A stretch of 20,933 nucleotides of DNA. Origin: JBPCOI01 sp051000395. GTDB lineage: Bacteria; Actinomycetota; Actinomycetes; Mycobacteriales; Jatrophihabitantaceae. Location of the stretch: the NCBI GenBank assembly GCA_051000395.1, contig JBPCOI010000098.1, positions 1 to 20,933 on the forward strand. Reading direction: 5' to 3'. Shown piece after piece: positions 8,091-14,117 of this stretch; position 1 is the stretch's first letter; each line of letters starts with the position of its first letter. A model generated the notes under the pieces. It was not told where the DNA came from. It ran no database searches and saw only the letters and a program-made list of their open reading frames with translations. A program made the translations under genes and the position numbers.

Positions 8091-8096
8091 ACGGTA
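8091..8096 (-). promoter_or_regulatory. Putative leaderless promoter -10 of the aldehyde dehydrogenase
   Basis: TACCGT on the minus strand fits TAnnnT and ends six bases before the ATG. This is the spacing seen in leaderless actinobacterial transcripts, and there is no ribosome-binding site in between. Confidence 0.35.
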
Positions 8097-8150
8097 GCCC
8101 GCTCAGAACAGGCGCTGGCGGGGGTGCTCGATGCCGTCCCGCGATCCCGC

Positions 8151-8237
8151 GATCTTCATGCCGCCCCGCGATCTTCATGCCGCCCCGCGATCTTCATGGC
8201 GTTGTGAAGCCATGACGGCGCACGGCCATGAAGATCG
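8151..8237. repeat. Palindromic intergenic repeat with 19-bp tandem units
   Basis: The unit GATCTTCATGCCGCCCCGC occurs at 8151-8169 and 8170-8188. The first ten bases recur at 8189-8198. The third copy is the left arm of an inverted repeat: 13 bases at 8188-8200 pair perfectly with 8225-8237, which contains CATGAAGATC, around a 24-nt loop. The element fills the gap between the nucS stop and the aldehyde dehydrogenase promoter. The same ten-base core and its inverse recur at 14054-14101. This suggests a dispersed REP-like family. No open reading frame of substance lies here. Confidence 0.85.
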
Positions 8238-8249
8238 GCGGCTGGCGCA

Positions 8250-8278
8250 CGGCGAGGTCGCAGCCGGCGAGGTTGCAG
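8250..8278. repeat. 15-bp-period direct repeat downstream of nucS
   Basis: CGGCGAGGTCGCAG at 8250-8263 recurs with one change at 8265-8278. It lies in the non-coding stretch between the palindromic repeat and the nucS stop. No function is apparent. Confidence 0.6.
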
Positions 8279-8285
8279 CGGTGGC

Positions 8286-8945
8286 TTAGAACAGCCGGTT
8301 CTCGACGTCGTCGATCCCACGGAGCGCGTCGTAGTCGAGCACGACGCAGCGGATACCTCGATCCTCGGCCAGGGTTCGCGCCTGCGGCTTGATCTCCTGA
8401 GCCGCGAAGACGCCCTGCACAGGTGCGAGCAGCGGATCGCGATTCAGCAATGACAAATACCTGGAAAGCTGTTCTACTCCGTCGATCTCGCCGCGTCGTT
8501 TGATCTCGACAGCGACAGCGGCGCCGCGCGGGTTGCGAGCCATGATGTCGACCGGGCCGATGGCCGTCGGGTATTCGCGGCGCACCAGGCGGTATCCCTC
8601 GCCGAGCGTGTGGATGTGCTCGGCCAGCAGCTTCTGCAGGTGCGCCTCGACGCCGTCCTTGACCAGGCCGGGATCGACGCCGAGTTCGTGCGCCGAGTCG
8701 TGCGCGACGGACTCGATCGTGATGCGCAGCTGCTCGCCTGACCGGTTGGTGACCGTCCAGACACCGTCGCCCTCGACGAGGGTGCACGGCGGGCTCATCC
8801 AGTTCAACGGCTTGTACGAACCGCCGTCGGAGTGCACCAGCACCGAGCCGTCCGCCTTGACGAGCAGCAGCCGGGTGGCCGGTGGCAGGTGGGCGCTGAG
8901 ACGTCCCACGTAGTCGACGCTGCAGCGGGCGATCACCAGACGCAC
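8286..8945 (-). CDS. nucS: Endonuclease NucS (EndoMS), non-canonical mismatch repair
   Basis: This 219-residue protein matches the usual length of actinobacterial NucS. NucS cuts both strands at mismatched bases and replaces MutS/MutL in these bacteria. The N-terminal DNA-binding domain runs from MRLVIARCSVDYVGRLSAHL to about residue 110. The RecB-like nuclease domain follows, with Asp133 (VDIMAR), Glu147 and Lys149 (VEIKRR) and the QLSRY helix at 159-163. The C-terminus ends ENRLF, which resembles the sliding-clamp-binding tail of the family. I choose the GTG at 8945 because homologues begin at this MRLVIARC motif. The frame is open to an ATG at 9026, but that would reach the ribosome-binding site of the divergent reductase. 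A TAGCCT -10 candidate eight bases upstream fits leaderless transcription. Confidence 0.93.
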   Translation of the reverse strand: MRLVIARCSVDYVGRLSAHLPPATRLLLVKADGSVLVHSDGGSYKPLNWMSPPCTLVEGDGVWTVTNRSGEQLRITIESVAHDSAHELGVDPGLVKDGVEAHLQKLLAEHIHTLGEGYRLVRREYPTAIGPVDIMARNPRGAAVAVEIKRRGEIDGVEQLSRYLSLLNRDPLLAPVQGVFAAQEIKPQARTLAEDRGIRCVVLDYDALRGIDDVENRLF

Positions 8946-8953
8946 AGGTCCGC

Positions 8954-8979
8954 AGGCTACCCGGACGGGAATGTTCCCG
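8954..8979. promoter_or_regulatory. nucS promoter -10 and a 14-bp dyad
   Basis: TAGCCT at 8954-8959 on the minus strand is a -10 candidate for leaderless nucS. At 8966-8979 lies the dyad CGGGAATGTTCCCG, with 6-bp arms and a 2-bp centre, positioned over the -35 zone. It sits in the 83-bp region between divergent nucS and the reductase, so it could be a binding site affecting either gene. Binding is inferred only from symmetry and position. Confidence 0.35.
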
Positions 8980-9028
8980 CCCGGCGATGGGTAGTAGTTC
9001 AGAGATCCCGAGCAGGAGGTTGTCATCC

Positions 9029-9859
9029 ATGGCTGACCAGCCCACCGTCACGCTCAACAGCGGTACCGCGATGCCGCAGCTGGGCTTCGGCGTGTTCCAG
9101 GTTCCGGACGAGCAGAGCACCGAGGCCGTCGCCGCAGCGTTTCGCGCCGGCTACCGCGCGGTCGACACCGCGGCGATGTACCGCAACGAAGGCGGCGTCG
9201 GGACCGCGATCGCCGAATCTGGCATCGCGCGCGAGGAGCTGTTCGTCACCACCAAGCTGGACAACAACGCCCACGGGCACGACGAGGCACTGCGGGCATG
9301 CGAGCAGAGCCTGCAGCGCCTGGGCCTGGACTACGTGGACCTCTACCTCATCCACTGGCCGCTGCCGGCGAAGGACCGCTACGTCGAGACGTGGCGGGCG
9401 TTCACCGAGCTGCAGCGCGACGGCCGCGCCCGGGCCATCGGCGTCTCGAACTTCCAGCCCGCGCACCTGCGCCGCATCATCGAGGAGACCGGAACGGTGC
9501 CGGCGGTGAACCAGATCGAGCTGCATCCCTACCTGGTGCAGGACGAGCTGCGCGGCTTCGACAGCGAGCACGGTATCGCCACCGAGGCCTGGTCTCCGAT
9601 CGCCCGCGGCGGCGAGCTGCTCGAGGAGCCGGCGATCACCGGCTTGGCGGAGAAGTACGCCAAGTCGCCGGCGCAGGTCGTGATCCGCTGGCACCTGCAG
9701 CTGGGCAACATTGTGATCCCGAAGTCGGTCACGCCCCAGCGAATCGTGGAGAACTTCGACGTCTTCGACTTCGAACTCGCCGAGGACGACGTCACGGCGA
9801 TCACCGGCCTGAACCGTGACGAGCGCACCGGCCCGAATCCCGACACCTTCCACCCCTGA
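9029..9859 (+). CDS. Aldo/keto reductase
   Basis: This 276-residue (alpha/beta)8-barrel oxidoreductase uses NADPH to reduce an aldehyde or ketone. The catalytic tetrad is complete: Asp46 (VDTA), Tyr51 (AMYRNE), Lys76 (TTKLDN) and His109 (LIHWP). Other family blocks are GVSNFQPAHL, VNQIELHPYL and a C-terminal IPKSVTPQRIVEN that binds the 2'-phosphate of NADPH. It resembles the 2,5-diketo-D-gluconate reductase group, but the substrate cannot be assigned. The ATG at 9029 has AGGAGGT eight bases upstream, which decides the start over an in-frame ATG at 8987. It is divergent from nucS and followed by a hairpin and then the long inverted repeat, so it is probably monocistronic. Confidence 0.94.
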   Translation: MADQPTVTLNSGTAMPQLGFGVFQVPDEQSTEAVAAAFRAGYRAVDTAAMYRNEGGVGTAIAESGIAREELFVTTKLDNNAHGHDEALRACEQSLQRLGLDYVDLYLIHWPLPAKDRYVETWRAFTELQRDGRARAIGVSNFQPAHLRRIIEETGTVPAVNQIELHPYLVQDELRGFDSEHGIATEAWSPIARGGELLEEPAITGLAEKYAKSPAQVVIRWHLQLGNIVIPKSVTPQRIVENFDVFDFELAEDDVTAITGLNRDERTGPNPDTFHP

Positions 9860-9873
9860 GGCAGCCCTGCGAG

Positions 9874-9890
9874 GCGCCCACCGCGGGCGC
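9874..9890 (+). terminator. Possible terminator hairpin after the aldo/keto reductase
   Basis: GCGCCC at 9874-9879 pairs with GGGCGC at 9885-9890 around a 5-nt loop, 15 nt after the stop codon. There is no U-tract, but tail-less GC hairpins are common at actinobacterial gene ends. Confidence 0.35.
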
Positions 9891-9904
9891 GGCGCGGGCT
9901 CGGT

Positions 9905-9975
9905 CCGATCACGTTTTCGCGTCCCGACCGCCTGCGGCGCCCAAAACCGGTCAGGCGACGCGAAAACGTGATCGG
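9905..9975. repeat. Perfect 19-bp inverted repeat
   Basis: CCGATCACGTTTTCGCGTC at 9905-9923 is matched perfectly by its complement at 9957-9975. The 33-nt loop contains a further 5-bp stem (GACCG 9926-9930, CGGTC 9948-9952). It lies between the aldo/keto reductase and the lipase gene, both on the plus strand. The A/T-rich TTTT/AAAA in the arms stands out from the surroundings. It is not a classical terminator, because it lacks a U-tail. A dispersed palindromic repeat or an attenuating structure upstream of the lipase are both possible. Confidence 0.85.
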
Positions 9976-10010
9976 CTTGACAGCCGTCGGGTGCGGTGTT
10001 GACTGACGAA

Positions 10011-11492
10011 ATGCCGACCCGACGCCGTCCCCGCCTGCTGCTCGCCCTGGGTAGCGCCCTCGCGCTCGTGCTGCTCGCGCAGCCGGCCGCCCTGGCCGCG
10101 CCCGTGCATCCCGCAGCTCGTGCAGCACTCGCGGCGCCCGCCCCGCCACCGCTCCCGTCGAAGGATCCGTTCTACACCTACACCGGCTCGACGCCGCTCG
10201 CCCGCGTCCCGCTCGGAACGGTCGTGAAGAAGCGTGCGGTCACGGTCTCGGTCACGGCCGCTCAACCCAGCGCCGAGCAGGTGCTGTACCGCACCACAGA
10301 CCAGCTCGGGCACCCGTCGGTCACCGTCGCGACGATCATCAAGCCGATGAACCCGCTGCTGGGGACCAAGATCGTCGCATATCAGACGGCCTACGACGCG
10401 CTCGGTTCGCAGTGCGACCCGTCCTACACCCTGACCGGCGGCAACCCGTCCTACGCGCTGGCGCAGGACGAGGAGAAGGTCATGGCTGGCTACGCCGCTG
10501 CGGGCTACACCCTGGTCGTGCCGGACTACGAGGGCACCAGCCTGCACTGGGCAGCCGGGCAGGAGTCCGGCTACGGGACGCTGGACGGGATCCGCGCTGC
10601 CGAGAACTACCTGGGCGTGAGCGCCGCGACGCCGGTCGGGATGGTCGGCTACTCCGGCGGTTCCATCGCGTCGGAGTGGGCCAGCGAGCTGGCGCCGAGC
10701 TACGCCCGCGAACTGCACATCGTCGGCGTGGCCGAGGGCGGCATCCCGGTCGACTTCGCGCACAACCTGAACTATGTCAACGGCAGCAAGGTCTGGTCTG
10801 CCGTGATTCCGGCCGTGCTGGTCTCGCTCTCGCGCGCGTTCGGCGTGAACCTTGCCCCGTACCTGTCGCCGTACGGGCTGAAGGTCGCGAACCAGGTGCA
10901 CGACCAGTGCATCACCGACTTCCTCGGCCACTACCCCGGTCTGACGGTGCAGCAGCTCCTCAAACCCCAGTACCAGGACTTCCTGAAGATCCCGGCCTTC
11001 GTCATGATCATCAACAAGCTGATCATGGGCACCGAGCCCGGTCATCCCGCGGGACCGCTGCTGATGGCCGTCGGCAACGCCGACGGCACCGGGGACGACG
11101 TCATGATCGCCGGCGACGTCGAGGCGCTCGCCCACGAGTACTGCCAGCAGGGCGTGGCGGTGGTCTTCACCCAGTACCCCGGGGCCGACCACACCGAGGC
11201 CGCCGTGCCCTTCGAAGTCTCAGCGCTCGCGTTTCTCACCGCACGCTTCGCGGGCACGCCGCCGGTGAACGGGTGTGCACTGATCGGCAAGGGCAACTCG
11301 CTCGCCCCGCTGCCGGTACCGGTCTCGCAGTCCACCGCCGGCAACGTCTCCATCCCGGCAGGCGCGAACACCGCCGCGCCGCTGGCGGCGACCGGACGCG
11401 ACGAACAGCCGCTGCTGCTGATCGCCGTGTTGCTGCTCGGCAGCGGCGCCGGGCTGCTGTGGGTCTCCCGGCGCACGCTGCGACGATCCTGA
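10011..11492 (+). CDS. Secreted lipase-family protein with sortase-type (LAATG) wall-sorting signal
   Basis: This 493-residue exported alpha/beta-hydrolase resembles the secretory lipase (LIP) family. A signal peptide is clear: MPTRRRPR, a hydrophobic core at about 9-28, then an Ala-Leu-Ala site near residue 29. Residues 30-50 are an Ala/Pro linker. The nucleophile is Ser215 in GYSGGS. Asp in GNADGTGDD (357-363) and His394 in YPGADHTE are the likely remaining triad members. Three Cys pairs are possible in the secreted domain. The C-terminus has LAATG at 458-462, a hydrophobic helix at about 467-485 and a basic tail, which is the layout of a sortase class E sorting signal. I chose ATG 10011; a GTG at 9996 is in frame. 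The ribosome-binding site is weak. The stop directly abuts the stop of the opposing ecm gene. Confidence 0.88.
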   Translation: MPTRRRPRLLLALGSALALVLLAQPAALAAPVHPAARAALAAPAPPPLPSKDPFYTYTGSTPLARVPLGTVVKKRAVTVSVTAAQPSAEQVLYRTTDQLGHPSVTVATIIKPMNPLLGTKIVAYQTAYDALGSQCDPSYTLTGGNPSYALAQDEEKVMAGYAAAGYTLVVPDYEGTSLHWAAGQESGYGTLDGIRAAENYLGVSAATPVGMVGYSGGSIASEWASELAPSYARELHIVGVAEGGIPVDFAHNLNYVNGSKVWSAVIPAVLVSLSRAFGVNLAPYLSPYGLKVANQVHDQCITDFLGHYPGLTVQQLLKPQYQDFLKIPAFVMIINKLIMGTEPGHPAGPLLMAVGNADGTGDDVMIAGDVEALAHEYCQQGVAVVFTQYPGADHTEAAVPFEVSALAFLTARFAGTPPVNGCALIGKGNSLAPLPVPVSQSTAGNVSIPAGANTAAPLAATGRDEQPLLLIAVLLLGSGAGLLWVSRRTLRRS

Positions 11493-13502
11493 TCAGGCGC
11501 GGGCAGCCTCGATGGCGTCCACGATCTCGCCGAGCACGTCGGTGATCTCGAAGTCCTTGGGCGTGAAGACCCGGGCGACGCCGGCGTGGCGCAACGTCGC
11601 GGCATCGGCCGTGGGGATGATGCCGCCGACCACGACCGGCACGTCATCCAGCCCCGCGGCACGCAGCCCGTCGAGCACGTCCGGGACGACGGACAGGTGC
11701 GAGCCGGACAGCACGGACAGCCCGACGACGTCGACGTCCTCCTCCACCGCCGCGGCGATGATCTGCGCCGGCGTGAGCCGGATGCCGGAGTAGACGACCT
11801 CGAATCCCGCGTCACGCGCGCGCACCGCGATCTGCTCGGCGCCGTTGGAGTGCCCGTCCAGACCGGGCTTGCCCACCAGGAACTTCACCGGACGTCCGAG
11901 CTGCTCGCCCAGGGCTTGCACCCGTTGCCGCACCGCGCTCAGACCGCCTTCGTGCCCGCCTCCGGTCGCGCCCGCGACGCCCGTCGGCGGCCGGTACTCG
12001 CCGAAGACCTCGCGCAGCACGCCGGACCACTCGCCGATCGTCACGCCCGCGCGCGCACAGGCCAGCGAGGCCGCCATCAGGTTCTCCTCGGTCTTGGCCG
12101 CGTCGCGCAGCGCACTCAGCGCCTGCTCCGCGGCAGCCGCGTCTCGTGCCGCACGCCATTCCCGGATCGCGTCCTTCGCCGCCTGCTCGACCGCCGTGTC
12201 GACGGTGAGGATGCCGCCGTCGGCCCCCCCGACGAGCGGGTTCGGCTCGGTCTCGGTGTAGCGGTTCACGCCGACGACGATGTCTTCCCCCGACTCGATC
12301 CGGCGCCGCCGCAGCGCCAGCGAGGACACCAGCGCGGACTTCAGGTAGCCGGACTCGACGGCTGCCACCGCGCCGCCGAGCCCGAGGACGTGCTCGATCT
12401 CGGCGCGCGCACCGTCCCTGATCTCGGTGACCTTGGCGGCCACCACGTGCGAGCCGTCGAAGATGTCCTCGTACTCCAGCAGGTCCGACTCGTAGGCTAG
12501 TACCTGCTGCATGCGCAGCGACCACTGCTGATCCCACGCCCGCGGCAGTCCCAGCGCCTCGTTCCAGGCCGGCAACTGGACGGCGCGCGCCCGGGCGTCG
12601 CGCGACGCGGTCACGGCCAGCATCTCCAACAGGATGCGGTAGACGTTGTTCTCCGGCTGCGCCTCGGTGAGTCCCAGGCTGTTGACCTGCACGCCGTAGC
12701 GGAATCGGCGCTGCTTGGGGTCGCGCACGCCGTAGCGCTGCGCGGTGAGCTCGTCCCACAGCTCGCCGAAGGCGCGCAGCTTGCACAGCTCCTCGACGAA
12801 ACGCACCCCGGCGTTGACGAAGAACGAGATCCGCGCGACGACCTCCCCGAACTTCTCGGCGGGAACCTGACCGGAGTCACGCACGGAGTCGAGCACCGCG
12901 ATCGCCGTGCACAGGGCGAATGCGACTTCCTGCACCGGCGTGGCACCGGCCTCCTGCAGGTGGTAGCTGCAGACGTTGATCGGGTTCCATCTCGGCACGT
13001 TCGCCACCGTGTACGCGATCATGTCGGTGATCAGTCGCAGCGACGGCGCGGGCGGGAAGACGTAGGTGCCGCGCGAGAGGTACTCCTTGATGATGTCGTT
13101 CTGCGTCGTGCCGGTGAGCTTCGAACGCATCTCGAGCCGGTCGATGCCGGCCGCGTCGGCGTGCTCGTCGGACACGGTGAGGTAGAGCGCGAGCAGGTAC
13201 ATCGCCGGGGCGTTGATCGTCATCGAAGTGTTCATCCGGTCCATCGGGATGCCGTCGAACAGCGCCCGCAGGTCGCCGACGTGCGAGACCGGGACGCCGA
13301 CCTTGCCGACCTCGCCGCGCGCGAGCTCGGCGTCGGGGTCGTATCCGGTCTGCGTCGGCAGGTCGAAGGCGACCGACAGCCCGGTCTGACCCTTGCCCAG
13401 GTTGCGCCGGTACAGCGTGTTCGATTCGACCGCCGAGGAGTGCCCGGCGTAGGTGCGCATCAGCCACGGCTCGTCGCGCTGCTGATCGGTCGGGAACGGC
13501 AT
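11493..13502 (-). CDS. ecm: Ethylmalonyl-CoA mutase (MeaA-type, B12-dependent)
   Basis: This 669-residue adenosylcobalamin-dependent mutase is predicted to convert (2R)-ethylmalonyl-CoA to (2S)-methylsuccinyl-CoA. The N-terminal TIM-barrel substrate domain begins PWLMRTYAGHSSAVESN, where true methylmalonyl-CoA mutases have a longer lead and different residues. Family blocks GQTGLSVAFDLPTQTGYD, NTSMTINAPAMYLLALY and RFRYGVQVNSLGLTEAQPENN follow. The C-terminal cobalamin-binding domain has the DxHxxG motif at Asp549, His551 and Gly554 (LDGHSNG). The start at 13502 has GAGGTG just upstream; the frame is open for 16 more codons, but that part is not family-like. The sequence type and the presence of ccr favour Ecm over methylmalonyl- or isobutyryl-CoA mutase. 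A -10 and overlapping dyad lie at 13532-13548. Confidence 0.92.
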   Translation of the reverse strand: MPFPTDQQRDEPWLMRTYAGHSSAVESNTLYRRNLGKGQTGLSVAFDLPTQTGYDPDAELARGEVGKVGVPVSHVGDLRALFDGIPMDRMNTSMTINAPAMYLLALYLTVSDEHADAAGIDRLEMRSKLTGTTQNDIIKEYLSRGTYVFPPAPSLRLITDMIAYTVANVPRWNPINVCSYHLQEAGATPVQEVAFALCTAIAVLDSVRDSGQVPAEKFGEVVARISFFVNAGVRFVEELCKLRAFGELWDELTAQRYGVRDPKQRRFRYGVQVNSLGLTEAQPENNVYRILLEMLAVTASRDARARAVQLPAWNEALGLPRAWDQQWSLRMQQVLAYESDLLEYEDIFDGSHVVAAKVTEIRDGARAEIEHVLGLGGAVAAVESGYLKSALVSSLALRRRRIESGEDIVVGVNRYTETEPNPLVGGADGGILTVDTAVEQAAKDAIREWRAARDAAAAEQALSALRDAAKTEENLMAASLACARAGVTIGEWSGVLREVFGEYRPPTGVAGATGGGHEGGLSAVRQRVQALGEQLGRPVKFLVGKPGLDGHSNGAEQIAVRARDAGFEVVYSGIRLTPAQIIAAAVEEDVDVVGLSVLSGSHLSVVPDVLDGLRAAGLDDVPVVVGGIIPTADAATLRHAGVARVFTPKDFEITDVLGEIVDAIEAARA

Positions 13503-13531
13503 GCGGCACCTCGCAGGGAGAATGGCGATTC

Positions 13532-13548
13532 GCCGAAGTCTATTCGGC
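13532..13548 (-). promoter_or_regulatory. ecm promoter -10 overlapped by a 17-bp dyad
   Basis: TAGACT on the minus strand (13537-13542) fits the TAnnnT -10 pattern and would give a leader of about 28 nt ending in the GAGGTG ribosome-binding site. It sits inside GCCGAA-N5-TTCGGC, a perfect dyad at 13532-13548. A dyad covering the -10 is a classic repressor position. The regulator is unknown and no regulator gene is in the window. Confidence 0.4.
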
Positions 13549-13609
13549 ATCGGGCGCTCCGAGCTGCGGTGTGGCCCAGTTCGCAGGGCCTGTGCGCTTG
13601 GATGGCGGT

Positions 13610-14113
13610 ATGGACGATGCCCGCTTCGTGTTCTGCTCGCAGTGGCACCTGGACGTCACCCCGCGTGCCACCTTCGACGCGCTCGCCGATGCGGACTCCT
13701 ACCCGGCGTGGTGGCCGCAGGTCCGATCGGCACAGCGGCTCGACGACACGTCCGGCGAGCTGCGCTGCCGCAGCCTGCTGCCCTACGAGCTGGTTTTCGT
13801 CGTCCACCGCGAGATCGAGGACCGAGCCGGCGGGATCCTCCGCGGACGCGTCGCCGGAGATCTCAGCGGCTGGAGCCAGTGGACGGTCACGGCCGACGCC
13901 GAGGGCACCTCGGCGGTGTTCGACGAGGACGTCGTCGTGGAGAAATCGCTCGTCCGGGCGGCCGGGCGCATCGCGCGTCCGCTGCTGCGGCTCAATCACG
14001 ACCGCATGATGCGAGCCGGCGAACGCGGCCTGCGCCGGCACCTCGCGGGCGCCGATCTTCATGCTCCCCTGCGGCCATGGGCGCCGGGGACCATGAAGAT
14101 CCGCGGGCGGTGA
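13610..14113 (+). CDS. SRPBCC/polyketide-cyclase-like protein
   Basis: This 167-residue protein has the START/Bet v1-like SRPBCC pattern. An N-terminal strand (FVFCSQWHLDV) is followed by a helix with DADSYPAWWP (Trp34, Trp35), several beta strands and a long C-terminal helix at about 123-145. Such proteins bind hydrophobic ligands; the ligand cannot be named. I start at the ATG at 13610; the frame is open from a GTG at 13571. The last 19 residues (149-167) are encoded by a palindromic intergenic-type repeat, so the ancestral stop was probably earlier. It is divergent from ecm by 107 nt. Its stop lies 4 nt before the next ATG, so it is probably co-transcribed with the phosphatidylcholine-synthase-like gene. 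Confidence 0.78.
   Translation: MDDARFVFCSQWHLDVTPRATFDALADADSYPAWWPQVRSAQRLDDTSGELRCRSLLPYELVFVVHREIEDRAGGILRGRVAGDLSGWSQWTVTADAEGTSAVFDEDVVVEKSLVRAAGRIARPLLRLNHDRMMRAGERGLRRHLAGADLHAPLRPWAPGTMKIRGR
14054..14101. repeat. Second copy of the GATCTTCATG palindromic repeat, overlapping a gene 3' end
   Basis: GATCTTCATG at 14054-14063 pairs with CATGAAGATC at 14092-14101. After a one-base mismatch, TCCCC (14065-14069) pairs with GGGGA (14086-14090). The result is a long hairpin with a 16-nt loop. The arms are identical to those of the element at 8189-8236, but the loop differs. This copy lies in frame within the end of the SRPBCC gene and ends seven bases before the ribosome-binding site of the next gene. 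Confidence 0.85.
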
Positions 14114-14117
14114 GCAT

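Noticed and set aside
8146..8198. Three regularly spaced repeats that could suggest a CRISPR array
   Set aside because: The units are 19 bp and directly adjacent with no spacers, and no cas gene is near.
4698..8207. An 1169-codon open frame on the plus strand
   Set aside because: It runs antisense across the dehydrogenase and aldehyde dehydrogenase genes, both complete with all catalytic residues. Its product is Arg/Asp/Gly/His-rich without domains. Long antisense frames are expected at this GC content.
9905..9975. The long inverted repeat as a rho-independent terminator of the aldo/keto reductase
   Set aside because: The loop is 33 nt and there is no U-tract. A compact hairpin at 9874-9890 is the better terminator candidate.
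9977..9982. TTGACA resembling a -35 box before the lipase gene
   Set aside because: No TAnnnT hexamer lies 16-19 bases downstream, and the predicted start would fall almost on the coding start. It may be chance beside the inverted repeat.
10412..11545. A 377-codon plus-strand frame overlapping the lipase
   Set aside because: It is an alternate frame of the lipase gene. The product is Arg-rich without motifs, whereas the lipase frame has a signal peptide, GYSGGS and a sorting signal.
13571..13609. A longer N-terminus for the SRPBCC protein from GTG 13571
   Set aside because: The 13 added residues are not domain-like, and no better ribosome-binding site supports that start.
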